Shown: positions 1 to 9,080, counted from the first letter of the stretch. The stretch is DNA of 64,000 nt from CALHVX01 sp051027215 (GCA_051027215.1 JBPCXR010000229.1:45116-109115); one strand, 5' to 3'. Notes: generated by a model not told the origin, from the letters alone. Program-made: numbers and translations.

Positions 1-854
1 TAGGCCTGAGCTACCATATCGCGTAGCGCCACGGCTCGTTGATGCGCGCTCGATTGTTCTGCCCATTGCAGACCAGCAAGAAAAGTCTTTAGGGCGCTGT
101 CGGCATGGCCTGCTTTCAACTGGCTACTGCCGATGAGGGCGCTGAGGGTCATGGTGACATCAGGTTGATCCTGGTCTTCCAGAACGCTGCGGGCATTGCT
201 GAAGCTGGCGAGCGCTCGCTCAGGCAGGCCGTATTCCAGAAAGGTCGAACCCCGTTGGATGTGGCTTTCGGCGATGAGCAATGGTGTGCCTGTCTGCTGT
301 GCCGCATCCAAGGCAAGTCGGCTTAAATCCAGAGACTCGGTTAACGCGCCTTCGCGGTGTCGAGCGAAGGCTAGCACCCGCCAGATTGTGGAACGAACAT
401 AGGGGTCAGAGAGGCTCGACAGGTGCTCTTTGAGCATCTCGCAAGGGTTGAAAGCGTCGCTCTGCGCTGCAGAACGGTAGCGCAAGTCACAGGCGATGGC
501 TGCAGCGTAGGCGGTTTCCACGCTCGTTTCGCTAGGCCCGGAATCAAGCAGCAGTTGTGCCTGGCGCAGGTGGTCGCGCGCCTGCTCGATGTTGTCTTTG
601 TACCGATCGGCAGCGATCAGCAACAAGCGTAGGCGATTTTGCCCCGTGCTATTGGCCAGAGAACTGGACAGTGCATCTGAGCTCAACTCGCCCAATGTCG
701 AAAAGCCTGTCGCAGAGTTTGCTGCTAGCAGGTGTGTCGTTGATGCCAATCCTGCGAGCAGAGCATAGCCGCACAGCAAACGACGTATCTGCGGATGACT
801 CCAACGGCTTTTCGGATTGCTCACCACCGACACCAACGCTGCTTGTTCAAACAC
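1..854 (-). CDS. TPR-like exported or membrane protein, 5' part only
   Basis: The minus strand is open from a GTG at 854 to the left edge of the window, so the C-terminus is missing. The first 45 or so residues contain a basic stretch and a hydrophobic run (LLCGYALLAGLA), fitting a signal peptide or anchor. The rest is Ala/Leu-rich helical-hairpin sequence with TPR character (for example LIAESHIQRGSTFLEYG and ALASFSNAR). In this arrangement such regions often precede a GGDEF, histidine kinase or adenylate cyclase module, but that part lies outside the window and I cannot name a function. The frame stays open some way upstream of the GTG and no Shine-Dalgarno is obvious, so the start is uncertain. 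It diverges from the MFS gene at 984. Confidence 0.7.
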   Translation of the reverse strand, partial: MFEQAALVSVVSNPKSRWSHPQIRRLLCGYALLAGLASTTHLLAANSATGFSTLGELSSDALSSSLANSTGQNRLRLLLIAADRYKDNIEQARDHLRQAQLLLDSGPSETSVETAYAAAIACDLRYRSAAQSDAFNPCEMLKEHLSSLSDPYVRSTIWRVLAFARHREGALTESLDLSRLALDAAQQTGTPLLIAESHIQRGSTFLEYGLPERALASFSNARSVLEDQDQPDVTMTLSALIGSSQLKAGHADSALKTFLAGLQWAEQSSAHQRAVALRDMVAQA

Positions 855-983
855 CGTTGATCGGTGGTTGTTCTTTGCCGCAACTATAGCCGCCGGCCCG
901 GTGGGAAACGACACACAAGGAAATTGACCTTGTCCGCTGCTTTGTGCTCCCTTGGCCTGGTAGGATGATGTGCCCGTTCCCGG

Positions 984-2252
984 TTGGTTGGTTTGGCAGC
1001 ACACGACATCTTCGCCGCGCTCAAGGTGCGTGACTTTGCCATGCTCTGGGTCGGTAGCCTCGCATCGTCGTTTGCCATGAACATGCAGATCATTGCTCGC
1101 GGCTGGCTGGTCTATACCCTGACTGAATCGCCGCTAGATCTCGGCTGGGTCACGCTCTCGTTTATGTTGCCGACGGTGATTTTCTCACTTTGGGGCGGTG
1201 CGCTCGCCGACCGCCTGCACAAGCGTCGCATCATCGTCGCTGCACAGTTGCTGAATACCCTGGCGACCTTGCTGATGGCGGCGATCGTGCTGCAAGGTCA
1301 CGTGACCTTCTGGGACTTTATTTGGTTCGGCTTTTTTAACGGTGCCGTGTTGGCGCTGTCTATGCCTGCGCGTCAGGCGTTCGTCCCGGAGCTCATACCT
1401 GAGCGCTTAATCTTCACTGCCATGGCGTTAAATACCACTAGCTGGAACTTGTCGCGAATAGTAGGTCCTGCCTTGGCAGGATTGTTGATCGCAGTGTTGG
1501 CGGATGGCGACACTGGATCGAGCTATGGGGTCGGTATTTTGTACCTGATCATTGCGGCGCTGTATTTTCTTAGCTCGCTGACCATGCTTGGCGTCTCGGT
1601 GCCGGGAAACATCAAGGCCGCAGACGGCAAAGGCTTGGCTGACGACGTAGTTGCCGGCCTGCATTACGTGCGTGGCGAAGCCGCTGTGTTGGCGCTCATA
1701 TTGCTTTCATTGGTGCCGTTCATGTTTGGCATGACGGTTAACACCCTGCTGCCGGCGTTCAATCAAGATGTGTTGGGCGGCGGTCCAGAGGATCTCGGGT
1801 TTCTGGTTTCTACCATGGGTGGCGGTGCCATTGTCGGCTCACTGATGATGGCTGCCATGGGTGGCATGCGCCGCAAGGGTTACTGGCTGCTGCTGAGCAT
1901 GCTGCTCTGGGGCTCTGCGACCTTGATCTTCGGTTTGGCGCAATCGTTCATGACAGCCCTTGGCATTATGATTCTCATCGGTTGGGTCAGTGCCTGGAAC
2001 ATGTCGCTAAACCGGGGGTTGTTGCTACAGCAAGCAAGCGCGGAGATGCGCGGCCGTATTCTCAGCATCGACATGATGAGTCATGGGCTAATGCCGCTGG
2101 GCGTAATTCCTGTGACTCTGGTTGCCGAGTACACCAGTGTGGGTACCGGCATCATGTTTAGTGGGCTGGCGTTTCTGCTGGCCACCGGAGCGTTGTTGTT
2201 GATGCCTAGCGTGCGGCAGCTGGACCAAAGCCTGGCAGCGCGACCGTTGTAG
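984..2252 (+). CDS. MFS transporter, EntS/MFS_3-like exporter
   Basis: A 422-residue major facilitator with about twelve hydrophobic segments. The N-terminal FAALKVRDFAMLWVGSLAS and the loop GGALADRLHKRR (MFS motif A, G-x-x-x-D-R-x-x-R/K-R) match the MFS_3 group, which includes enterobactin exporter EntS and several drug efflux proteins. The substrate cannot be told from sequence. The start is a TTG, because an in-frame TGA lies just upstream at 966; the first ATG is about 18 codons downstream and would cut into the first conserved helix. It stands alone, divergent from the gene at 854. Confidence 0.85.
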   Translation: MVGLAAHDIFAALKVRDFAMLWVGSLASSFAMNMQIIARGWLVYTLTESPLDLGWVTLSFMLPTVIFSLWGGALADRLHKRRIIVAAQLLNTLATLLMAAIVLQGHVTFWDFIWFGFFNGAVLALSMPARQAFVPELIPERLIFTAMALNTTSWNLSRIVGPALAGLLIAVLADGDTGSSYGVGILYLIIAALYFLSSLTMLGVSVPGNIKAADGKGLADDVVAGLHYVRGEAAVLALILLSLVPFMFGMTVNTLLPAFNQDVLGGGPEDLGFLVSTMGGGAIVGSLMMAAMGGMRRKGYWLLLSMLLWGSATLIFGLAQSFMTALGIMILIGWVSAWNMSLNRGLLLQQASAEMRGRILSIDMMSHGLMPLGVIPVTLVAEYTSVGTGIMFSGLAFLLATGALLLMPSVRQLDQSLAARPL

Positions 2253-2343
2253 AGAAGGACTTGGTGCACAGTCCGAGCCTGAACTTTTTTGGCTTAACTC
2301 TTGTCAAATGCTACTCTGGCCGCAGTTTGGTGAGGTTTTTCTC

Positions 2344-2895
2344 ATGCAGTACAGCAAACCGTTGGTGGCATTGTTATGGTTCGCAGCCGTAGGCAGCGCT
2401 GGAGCACAGGCTGAAATCTACCGTAGCGTCGATCCACAGGGTGTTGTCAGCTATAGCGACCAACCAAGCCCCGGTGCACAAAAGATCAATTTTTCACCAT
2501 CTGATCAATCCTCGCAATCCGCCACCGCTGCCCAAGCAGCAGCCCAGGCGCGAATTGAATCGGAGTTGGCACTGGCTGAGCGCTTAGCTACTGATCGGCG
2601 CGAGCGCAGCGCAGACCGGCAGGCACGGGCGCTGGTCCGTGCAGAGTTGCGGGAATCCAGAGCGCGGGAGCAAAGCATGGTTGCGGAACAAGAGGCGATT
2701 GCTGACAGTTACAGTTACGGCAGCCTGGGCTACTACCCCGACTATGCGCCTTACTACCCGAGGCGTCGTAAGCATGGGCACCACGGACGCCCACCCTATG
2801 CGCCTGGGCACCGTCCCGATCCAGATGAGAATTTCCGTCCGCCAACACCACCTCGCAAAGAACGATCTATGTCTAGGCCGTTACCAAAAGATTGA
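2344..2895 (+). CDS. DUF4124 domain protein, exported
   Basis: A 183-residue protein with a clear signal peptide (VALLWFAAVGSAGAQA) followed directly by a DUF4124 module, EIYRSVDPQGVVSYSDQPS, a short beta motif common in gammaproteobacterial periplasmic proteins of unknown role. The remainder is a Gln/Ala/Arg-rich helical segment and a Tyr/Pro/Arg-rich tail (YYPDYAPYYPRRRKHG) that looks disordered. I chose ATG 2344 because GGTGAGG lies about 8 bases upstream and the signal peptide then starts cleanly; an upstream in-frame ATG at 2308 would add twelve residues. It is followed after 11 bases by the phosphodiesterase. Confidence 0.75.
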   Translation: MQYSKPLVALLWFAAVGSAGAQAEIYRSVDPQGVVSYSDQPSPGAQKINFSPSDQSSQSATAAQAAAQARIESELALAERLATDRRERSADRQARALVRAELRESRAREQSMVAEQEAIADSYSYGSLGYYPDYAPYYPRRRKHGHHGRPPYAPGHRPDPDENFRPPTPPRKERSMSRPLPKD

Positions 2896-2906
2896 TAGGA
2901 CTCTAG

Positions 2907-3503
2907 ATGCCACTGACAATCGGTTTAATTTCTGATACGCACCTGCCCGAGGCCCACCCAGAGTTGTGGCCGCAAATCTTTGAGGCATTCGATGACGTCG
3001 ACCTGATCTTTCATGGTGGCGACGTGCACGAGTTCTGGGTATTGGATGAACTTGAAGCCTTAGCACCCGTGTACGCAGCTCGGGGTAACGGTGAAGACGG
3101 CAGCGGCGGGCGACCGGTGCAACCTGATGATCCGCGAGTGAAGCCTGCCTGGCTTCTGCAACTCGAAGGTTTGTGGATCGGGCTAACTCACTACGTTCCG
3201 GTACCGGAACGACCGCCGAACTTTACGCTCGAACGTTGGATAGATCGCTTTTTTCCGGAACGTACCCCAGATGTCATCGTATCTGGCGATACTCATCGTC
3301 ACGCGATTGAGACCGTGGGTGACATTCTCTGCGTCAACCCGGGCTCCCCGACTTACCCGCACAACTACGATACGACCTTAGGCACCATCGGTATGTTGCG
3401 CTTGGACGCCGGTGCTGCGGATGCTGAGATACTGCAACTCACCGGTGCCGGCGTTGCACCTTTCGACTGGCATGCTGAGCCGCCCTGGAAAACCCAACGC
3501 TAA
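2907..3503 (+). CDS. Metallophosphoesterase, YfcE/MJ0936 type
   Basis: A 198-residue calcineurin-like phosphoesterase, the usual length for YfcE-type phosphodiesterases. The dimetal motifs appear in order: DTH at residues 10-12, GGDVH near 37, GNGE near 60 (the GN-H/E position), SGDTHRH near 125 and the closing VNPGSPT. These enzymes hydrolyse phosphodiesters in vitro; the natural substrate is unknown. It follows the DUF4124 gene closely and may share its transcript. Its stop codon overlaps the stop of the convergent acyl-CoA dehydrogenase gene. Confidence 0.88.
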   Translation: MPLTIGLISDTHLPEAHPELWPQIFEAFDDVDLIFHGGDVHEFWVLDELEALAPVYAARGNGEDGSGGRPVQPDDPRVKPAWLLQLEGLWIGLTHYVPVPERPPNFTLERWIDRFFPERTPDVIVSGDTHRHAIETVGDILCVNPGSPTYPHNYDTTLGTIGMLRLDAGAADAEILQLTGAGVAPFDWHAEPPWKTQR

Positions 3504-4660
3504 TCTTTCGGCTGACCCAGGATGCGTTCAGCGATGATGTTGCGTTGAATATTTGGAGTGCCGCCGCCGATTACCACATTCGGCCAGTTGAGGCTGGCCT
3601 TGGTCCATCTGCCGTCGTCGACGGCATCCTCACCGCCTCGTAGTTGCAGACCCGCGAGTCCGCTGAGGGCCACGGCAAAATCGTGCATCTCGATTTCAAG
3701 ACTGGCTCGATGCAGCTTGTTCACTGAAGTTTCGCTGCTGAGCGGCTCGCCTTTCAGCTGACGAGTGAGGTAACGCAAGCCGTTGTATTTCATCGCTGCG
3801 ATCTTCGCTTCGAACATGGCCAGTGTTCTGCGAACGAGCGGATCCTTAGAGGCGGGCTGGCCACCACGCTGGGTGTTCTTGACGAGTGTTTTGAGCTTGT
3901 CCAATTGCTCGAACATCGCCGTTACTTCACCGATGCTGGAGCGCTCGTTGGCGAGCGCCGAAACAGTGACCTTCCAGCCATCGCCTTCTTCGCCCAGGCG
4001 GTTCTCGACGGGGACTTTAACGTCGGTAAAGAAAATTTCGGCGAAGTGTCGATCTCCGGCCATGTTTTCGATCGGTCGCACTTCGAGACCCGGTGAATCC
4101 ATTGGCACCAGCAGACAGGTTATGCCTTCGTGTTTGATCTTGCTGCTGAAATCGGTGCGTACCAGCAAGATGATCCAATCCGCCCAAGGCGCACCCGTGG
4201 TCCAGATTTTTTGGCCGTTAACCAAGTAGTGATCGCCAGCGAGCTCGGCCTTGCACTGGATGCTGGCGAGGTCGCTGCCATAATTGGGTTCGGAGTAACC
4301 CGTACACCAACTGACTTTGCTGTCTAGAATGTCGGGAATGAAACGCCGTTTTTGCGCTTCGCTGCCGTATTGAATGATCCCGGGCCCGACCCAGGCGAGC
4401 CCCATGAACGAGGTGCCCAAGGGCGGCGCCTTGGCCAGTGCCATTTCTTCTTTGAGGATGGCTTGCTCGATTAGCCCTCCGTCGCTGCCGCCAAACTCCC
4501 GTGGCCAGCTAAAGCCAACCCAACCCTTGGCGCGAACCTTTTCGAGCCATTCGTTTAGAAAGTTTTTGCCCCGCTCAGCTTTCGGCGGCAAGTTGGATTT
4601 GAGGAAGCTGCGAACTTCCTCGCGAAAGGCTTGTTCACTGCTGCTGTATTCAAAATCCAT
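3500..4660 (-). CDS. Acyl-CoA dehydrogenase, FadE29/ChsE2-like subunit
   Basis: A 386-residue ACAD with the flavin-site sequence YSEPNYGSDLAS, the central WTTGAPWADW region and the C-terminal GGGTPNIQRNIIAERILG. In medium-chain ACADs the catalytic Glu sits just before the GT of this last motif; here it is Gly, as in the family whose base comes from another helix, including subunits of heteromeric steroid side-chain dehydrogenases. It is translationally coupled to the ACAD upstream: that gene's TGA overlaps the ATG at 4660, with GGGAGG six bases before it. A GTG at 4663 is the alternative start. The partner gene and the neighbouring CoA-transferase suggest a heteromeric enzyme acting on a bulky acyl-CoA. 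Confidence 0.87.
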   Translation of the reverse strand: MDFEYSSSEQAFREEVRSFLKSNLPPKAERGKNFLNEWLEKVRAKGWVGFSWPREFGGSDGGLIEQAILKEEMALAKAPPLGTSFMGLAWVGPGIIQYGSEAQKRRFIPDILDSKVSWCTGYSEPNYGSDLASIQCKAELAGDHYLVNGQKIWTTGAPWADWIILLVRTDFSSKIKHEGITCLLVPMDSPGLEVRPIENMAGDRHFAEIFFTDVKVPVENRLGEEGDGWKVTVSALANERSSIGEVTAMFEQLDKLKTLVKNTQRGGQPASKDPLVRRTLAMFEAKIAAMKYNGLRYLTRQLKGEPLSSETSVNKLHRASLEIEMHDFAVALSGLAGLQLRGGEDAVDDGRWTKASLNWPNVVIGGGTPNIQRNIIAERILGQPKD

Positions 4661-5763
4661 CACAGACCTCCCAACGCGGCAACCCGCTCAAGATGATAGT
4701 CAGAGTCTCCGTACATGGGTCGCGCCCACTTCGAGCGTTTCAAATAAAGTTGGATGTCGTACTCCGCAGTGAATCCGATGGCGCCGTGCAGACCGACAGA
4801 ATCGATACCCAGTTTCGCAAACGCATCGCTGCTGTAGCCTTTAGCCAAACTAATGGCCCGCGGCAGTTCCCCCGGTGCATCATCCACAGACCAGGCGGCG
4901 TAGTAGAGCAGCGACTTGGTAGACTCAACGTCGACGTACAGATCTGCCAAGCGATGTTTGACGCCCTGGTATTGGCCGATGGGTTTGCCGAACTGAATGC
5001 GCTCTTTTGCGTACTCGTTGGTGATATTAAGAGCCGCCTCTGCGGCGCCGATCATTTCTGCAGCGACCGCGACGGCTCCGCAGTCAGTTAAGAAACCTAA
5101 ATCTTCGGTGCTCAAAGGCAAGAGCATGTCTTTGCTAATGGTGACGTTGTGAAGCGACACTGCAGCCATGGGTTTGCTCGCATCCAGGATCGGCAAAGCT
5201 TCGACGGTAACTTGGTCCCGCGTTAAGGCGGCAAGAGCCATGCCTTGCTCGGTGTGGCAGGCTAAGAGAAAGTACTGAGCATTGCGGGCATCGTTGACGA
5301 ATGGTTTCTTGCCATTGAGTTGATAGCCGTCGGCAACCGCTTTGGCTTGTAGTGTCACCGCCTCCGGGGCAATCCAGTTGGGCTCGTCGTAGAGTGCAAT
5401 AGTGCACAGCGCCTCGCCACCTGCCATTCTTGGTAGCCAGTCGCGCTTATGCTGCTCGCTGCCGCAGCGCAATACCGCCGCGCTTGCAAGGGCTGCTGAG
5501 GCGATGGGCAGGGGCGACAGTCCCGCCGCTGTTTCTTCTAACACAATGCACAGGTCGATCCACTTCAGACCAACGCCGCCGTAGACTTCTGGGACGATCA
5601 TACCCAACCAGCCAAGACTGGCGGTCTGTTGCCATAGGCCGGTATCGAACCGCGTCTCACTGTCCATCAGAGATCGAACTGTGCTGAGGTTGCACTCCGC
5701 TTGCATAAAACGGTGGACTTGATCGCGCAGTAATGTTTGTTCTTCGGTAAAGCCAAAGTTCAT
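4660..5763 (-). CDS. Acyl-CoA dehydrogenase, FadE28/ChsE1-like subunit
   Basis: A 367-residue ACAD family member with the N-terminal helical domain (FTEEQTLLRDQVHRFM), the domain-boundary GMIVPEVYGGVGL, and a C-terminus carrying AIGFTAEYDIQLYLKRSK in place of the usual GT-x-x-I-Q-R motif. This divergent end and the coupled partner downstream match the non-catalytic-type subunits of alpha2beta2 acyl-CoA dehydrogenases known from steroid side-chain catabolism (ChsE1-ChsE2 and ChsE4-ChsE5). The heteromer is inferred from gene order and the one-base TGA/ATG overlap. It lies 53 bases downstream of the CoA-transferase gene, in the same direction. Confidence 0.87.
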   Translation of the reverse strand: MNFGFTEEQTLLRDQVHRFMQAECNLSTVRSLMDSETRFDTGLWQQTASLGWLGMIVPEVYGGVGLKWIDLCIVLEETAAGLSPLPIASAALASAAVLRCGSEQHKRDWLPRMAGGEALCTIALYDEPNWIAPEAVTLQAKAVADGYQLNGKKPFVNDARNAQYFLLACHTEQGMALAALTRDQVTVEALPILDASKPMAAVSLHNVTISKDMLLPLSTEDLGFLTDCGAVAVAAEMIGAAEAALNITNEYAKERIQFGKPIGQYQGVKHRLADLYVDVESTKSLLYYAAWSVDDAPGELPRAISLAKGYSSDAFAKLGIDSVGLHGAIGFTAEYDIQLYLKRSKWARPMYGDSDYHLERVAALGGL

Positions 5764-5816
5764 TCCGGTTCCTTAGTTAGTTCAGGGCGCAATGTTCAAT
5801 CCGCCTAGGGCGGGGC

Positions 5817-7037
5817 TTAGTAGACGATGAGGTTAGTGTAGAGCTCGTCAATTTCTTTACTCAGGCCGAGCTCCTCCAGTATTTCTCGCGTGTGCTGACC
5901 AACGGTAGGCGCAGGCCCGCCGGCTGCTGCAGGTGTATCGCTAAAGCGAGGTGCTGGCTGGGCATCTTGCAGCAATCCCGCAACCGGGTGTTGCAGTTGG
6001 CGAAAGGTCGCGTTGTGTTGCACCTGCTCATCGTTGGGTAGCTCGTCGAGTCGGCGAACTCGAGCGAATGGCACCTGTTCGGCGCTCATTCGCGCCCGGG
6101 CATGCGCAATGTCGGTCGCCTTGGCCTTCTCGGCAATCTGCCCGCTTAGCACTTCCCACCAGGCACGACGGTTGCGAGTACGGGCGGCGAGGGTTGCGAA
6201 GCGGGGGTCGGTGGCCATTTCCGGCAGGTCATAGACGCGACACAAACCTTCGAATTCGCTCTGAGTCAGGGTCATCACGGCGCCCCAGCCGTCCTCAAAT
6301 TCCTGCATGATGCCGGAGGCGCCGATGGGCGGCCGTCGCTCTATGTCGGCGGTGCTTGCGGCATCGGGATCGTCCAGCAGGATTAAGTCCGCGGCAACAT
6401 CCATCCAGGAAAAGGCGATGGCGGTGTCGAGCATAGACAGTTCGACGTGTTGACCGCGACCGCTCTTGCTGCGCGCTAGCAGTGCAGCAGTAATGGCCTG
6501 GGAGCCGGTCCAGGCGGTGAGCTTGTCGAGCAGCAGCATGTTCACCTGCTCCGGCTTATCCGGATGTTCTCGGTGACCACGACCCTGCACGGCAGCAATG
6601 CCGGAGTAGGCCTGGATGATCGGGTCGTAAGCACGGTCACCTGCGTGGGGGCCGCTTTGCCCAAAGCCGCTGATCGACAGGTAAACCAGCCCCGGATTCT
6701 CTGCGCTCAGCTCGCTGTAGCCGATTCCCAGCCGTTCGGTGACGCCAGGACGGAAATTTTGGATGACTACGTCGCAATCACGGGCCAGGGCCTGGACCAG
6801 CGCGACTCCCTGGCGCTTGCCAAGATCGATCGCGATCGAGCGTTTGCCACGGTTGAGCACGTGGAAAAAGCCAGAAAAGCCGTTGCGGCTGCTACCCACA
6901 TGGCGCTGGATATCGCCGCCAGGGCGTTCTACTTTGATGACCTCCGCGCCTTGGTCAGCGAGCAGACCTGCGGTCAGCGGTCCGGAAACGACGGCGCTGA
7001 GGTCTAGTATTTTGAATCCTTCGAGTGGACCAGGCAT
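5817..7037 (-). CDS. Family III CoA-transferase (CaiB/BaiF)
   Basis: A 406-residue CaiB/BaiF protein. It begins with the typical PLEGFKILDLSAVVSGP, carries LADQGAEVIKVERPGGD, and has the expected catalytic aspartate at residue 138 in DRAYDPIIQ. Family III enzymes move CoA between acyl groups through an aspartyl-CoA anhydride. It is the first gene of a three-gene minus-strand operon with two acyl-CoA dehydrogenase subunits, so it probably activates the acid that they oxidise. The substrate is unknown. It diverges from the SDR gene at 7174, and the 136-base gap should hold both promoters. Confidence 0.88.
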   Translation of the reverse strand: MPGPLEGFKILDLSAVVSGPLTAGLLADQGAEVIKVERPGGDIQRHVGSSRNGFSGFFHVLNRGKRSIAIDLGKRQGVALVQALARDCDVVIQNFRPGVTERLGIGYSELSAENPGLVYLSISGFGQSGPHAGDRAYDPIIQAYSGIAAVQGRGHREHPDKPEQVNMLLLDKLTAWTGSQAITAALLARSKSGRGQHVELSMLDTAIAFSWMDVAADLILLDDPDAASTADIERRPPIGASGIMQEFEDGWGAVMTLTQSEFEGLCRVYDLPEMATDPRFATLAARTRNRRAWWEVLSGQIAEKAKATDIAHARARMSAEQVPFARVRRLDELPNDEQVQHNATFRQLQHPVAGLLQDAQPAPRFSDTPAAAGGPAPTVGQHTREILEELGLSKEIDELYTNLIVY

Positions 7038-7126
7038 GGCTATTTTTCTCGACAGGCAGCGGTGCTCGCTGACTGCGGTGGTCTATTCTTAATCACTGTG
7101 GTGCCCTCGATGGAATTGCCTAGGCT

Positions 7127-7132
7127 TATAAT
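7127..7132 (+). promoter_or_regulatory. Candidate -10 box for the SDR gene
   Basis: A perfect TATAAT hexamer lies 41 bases upstream of the SDR start codon, in the divergent region between the CoA-transferase and the SDR. No convincing -35 hexamer sits 16-18 bases upstream, so this is a weak or activator-dependent promoter at best. Confidence 0.4.
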
Positions 7133-7173
7133 GGCCGCAGAACAACAATCACAGCAACCAGGATTCCGAGACG

Positions 7174-7926
7174 ATGGATGAGCTATTGAATTTCGAAGGC
7201 AAGGTGGCGCTGATTACTGGTGGCAGTCGTGGGCTGGGCCGGCAGATGGCTTTGGCTCTGGCCAAACGCGGAGCTGATGTCGTGATAACCAGCCGCAAGG
7301 CCGAAAGTTGCGAAGAAGTGGCAGCGGAGGTGCGGTCACTGGGACGTCGGGCTTTGCCCTATGGCTGCCACGTTGGTCACTGGGACGAGTTGAGCGACTT
7401 GGTCGATGCCGCCTACGCCGAGTTTGGCAAGATCGATATCTTGATCAACAACGCCGGTATGTCGCCGCTGTATCCATCGCTCAGTGAGATTTCCGAGGAG
7501 CTGTTCGACAAGGTGGTCGGAGTGAACCTCAAAGGTCCGTTTCGCCTGAGCGCGTTGGTTGGCGAGCGCATGGCGGCAGGCGACGGCGGGAGCATAATCA
7601 ACATCAGTTCCATCGCCTCGCTACAGCCTAGCCCCACATCCGAGCCCTATGGCGCGGCCAAAGCCGGGCTTAATGCCATCACCCGCAGTTTTGCTTTCGC
7701 CTTCGGCCCGAAGGTGCGAGTCAATGTCATTGCCGCCGGTCCGTTCTTGACCGATATCTCCAAAGCCTGGGACATGGAGACCTTTGAAAAAGGTGCGCAA
7801 GCCAATATGGCCATACCGCGGGGCGGGCAGCCGGAGGAGATTATTGGCGCGGCACTGTTTCTTGCATCGGATGCTGGCAGTTTCACCACCGGCACCTTGA
7901 TCAGGGTCGATGGCGGTAGCCGCTAA
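7174..7926 (+). CDS. Short-chain dehydrogenase/reductase
   Basis: A classical 250-residue SDR. The NAD(P)-binding TGGSRGLG is at residues 15-22, NNAG at 92-95, the active-site Ser at 145-146 (INISS), and the YxxxK pair at Tyr159 and Lys163 (EPYGAAKAG). An Arg at 41 after the second strand (TSRKAES) leans toward NADP(H) preference. It is divergent from the CaiB/ACAD operon, so it may oxidise a hydroxyacyl or ring hydroxyl in the same pathway; that link is inference. The RVDGG ending is typical of FabG-like members. Confidence 0.88.
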   Translation: MDELLNFEGKVALITGGSRGLGRQMALALAKRGADVVITSRKAESCEEVAAEVRSLGRRALPYGCHVGHWDELSDLVDAAYAEFGKIDILINNAGMSPLYPSLSEISEELFDKVVGVNLKGPFRLSALVGERMAAGDGGSIINISSIASLQPSPTSEPYGAAKAGLNAITRSFAFAFGPKVRVNVIAAGPFLTDISKAWDMETFEKGAQANMAIPRGGQPEEIIGAALFLASDAGSFTTGTLIRVDGGSR

Positions 7927-7933
7927 GTTCGTA

Positions 7934-8143
7934 ATGAACGATTCGCTGGATGAACTCATCAACCTGCTGAGCGCAGAGATCGAGCGCCTGAAAGTGGATC
8001 TCGAGACCTTTCGGTTGACCCAGAATCCAGCCCGAGAGCGAGTGATTGCAGAACTTATTCGCGCCATAGACACGCGCCAGGATCGCTTAACGGAACTGGA
8101 AGCCTTGCGCGATGACGTGCGCTCAAACCCACAACTCCACTAA
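7934..8143 (+). CDS. Small coiled-coil protein, unknown
   Basis: A 69-residue charged helical protein (from ATG 7934) beginning MNDSLDELINLLSAEIERL, with leucine-spaced heptads for most of its length and no membrane segment or cysteine. I do not recognise a family. It starts 7 bases after the SDR stop codon, so it is probably co-transcribed, but no strong Shine-Dalgarno is visible. Its last 21 bases overlap the end of the convergent gshB-like gene. Coiled-coil periodicity and position support it as real. Confidence 0.5.
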   Translation: MNDSLDELINLLSAEIERLKVDLETFRLTQNPARERVIAELIRAIDTRQDRLTELEALRDDVRSNPQLH

Positions 8144-9010
8144 GGCCGCTACTACCTGGGCCGTATGATCCTCGCCTGTCAGCTCGAGTAAGGTGCCGAG
8201 GCCACCGGGATTCGCGATGTTGACCTCCATCAAATAAGGGTAAACCAGGTCGATGGCAGCAAAGCCCACGCCCTGGGCGAGCAACTCGTTGCCAATACGC
8301 TGGGCGAGCCGCATTTCGTCTTTTGCAAGATGGGCGTTGGCCACGGTTCCGCCGGCAGCGATGTTGGCGAGTGAAAAGTCGCTATGGGGCGGAGGTTGCC
8401 TTGGAACTGCAGCAGGGCGGCGCAAGTAAGTACCCAACAGCTCCCCGCCCGCGAACAGCACACGTTTTTCGCCTTGTTCGATCTGGGGCAGATAGCGCTG
8501 CAGCAACGCATAGCGGCCGTCAGCAGTCATGGTTCTAAGCAGGTGCTGTTGTTGTGCCTCTGAATGCTCTGGACCGAGTCGGTACACGTCCCTGCCATAG
8601 GAGCCAGCGGTTGGTTTTACGACCCACTCATCGCCTCTACCCGTCTGCGCCAGCAGATAACCAGCATCGTTACTGACATAGCTCTCTGGCATGAACTGCT
8701 GCCAGCGAAATTTGCCGTGCAGCAGGAGCAGAGCCTCCACAGTAGTGACGAATCGATCCTGGGGTAGGCTACTGAGAAGTTGCATGCGGTCAAAAAACGA
8801 CGCTTGCTCGCCAAATCCCAGGCACCAGATACGCTCGAATTCATCCACCCGCCCGGCTGCGCAGAGCAGAACACCATTGGCAAGCGCCAGCGACCCGTGA
8901 GGCGCGCAAGCCACGCGCCAGCCAGCCGCACGGAAACCCTCCGGCAAGCGCCGATGATTGTCGTTATGCGCACTCGCCTCATCCGCCAACAAAAACAAAA
9001 TGCTCCCCAT
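8123..9010 (-). CDS. Glutathione synthetase-like ATP-grasp protein
   Basis: A 295-residue protein resembling the C-terminal ATP-grasp part of prokaryotic glutathione synthetase (GshB, about 315 residues). Matching blocks are the ATP-binding EWVVKPTAGSYGRDVYRL, the ALLQRYLPQIEQGEKRVLFAGGE strand region, the glycine-rich SLANIAAGG and the metal-ligand block LMEVNIANPGG. The frame is open further upstream to 9220, but that part runs through the palindromic element and lacks family similarity; ATG 9010 fits the expected N-terminus (ILFLLADEAS). It could be a peptide ligase with another substrate. It diverges from nadA. Confidence 0.75.
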   Translation of the reverse strand: MGSILFLLADEASAHNDNHRRLPEGFRAAGWRVACAPHGSLALANGVLLCAAGRVDEFERIWCLGFGEQASFFDRMQLLSSLPQDRFVTTVEALLLLHGKFRWQQFMPESYVSNDAGYLLAQTGRGDEWVVKPTAGSYGRDVYRLGPEHSEAQQQHLLRTMTADGRYALLQRYLPQIEQGEKRVLFAGGELLGTYLRRPAAVPRQPPPHSDFSLANIAAGGTVANAHLAKDEMRLAQRIGNELLAQGVGFAAIDLVYPYLMEVNIANPGGLGTLLELTGEDHTAQVVAALVELWV

Positions 9011-9080
9011 TACCCAAGGATACCCGCTAGCCCCTGCAACTACTCGGTTCTGCAGGCGAGTAGTAGCGCAGTTCCTTGCC

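Noticed and set aside
105..889. Several plus-strand frames in the first 900 bases
   Set aside because: They are antisense shadows of the TPR-like gene, which is continuously open on the minus strand to the window edge.
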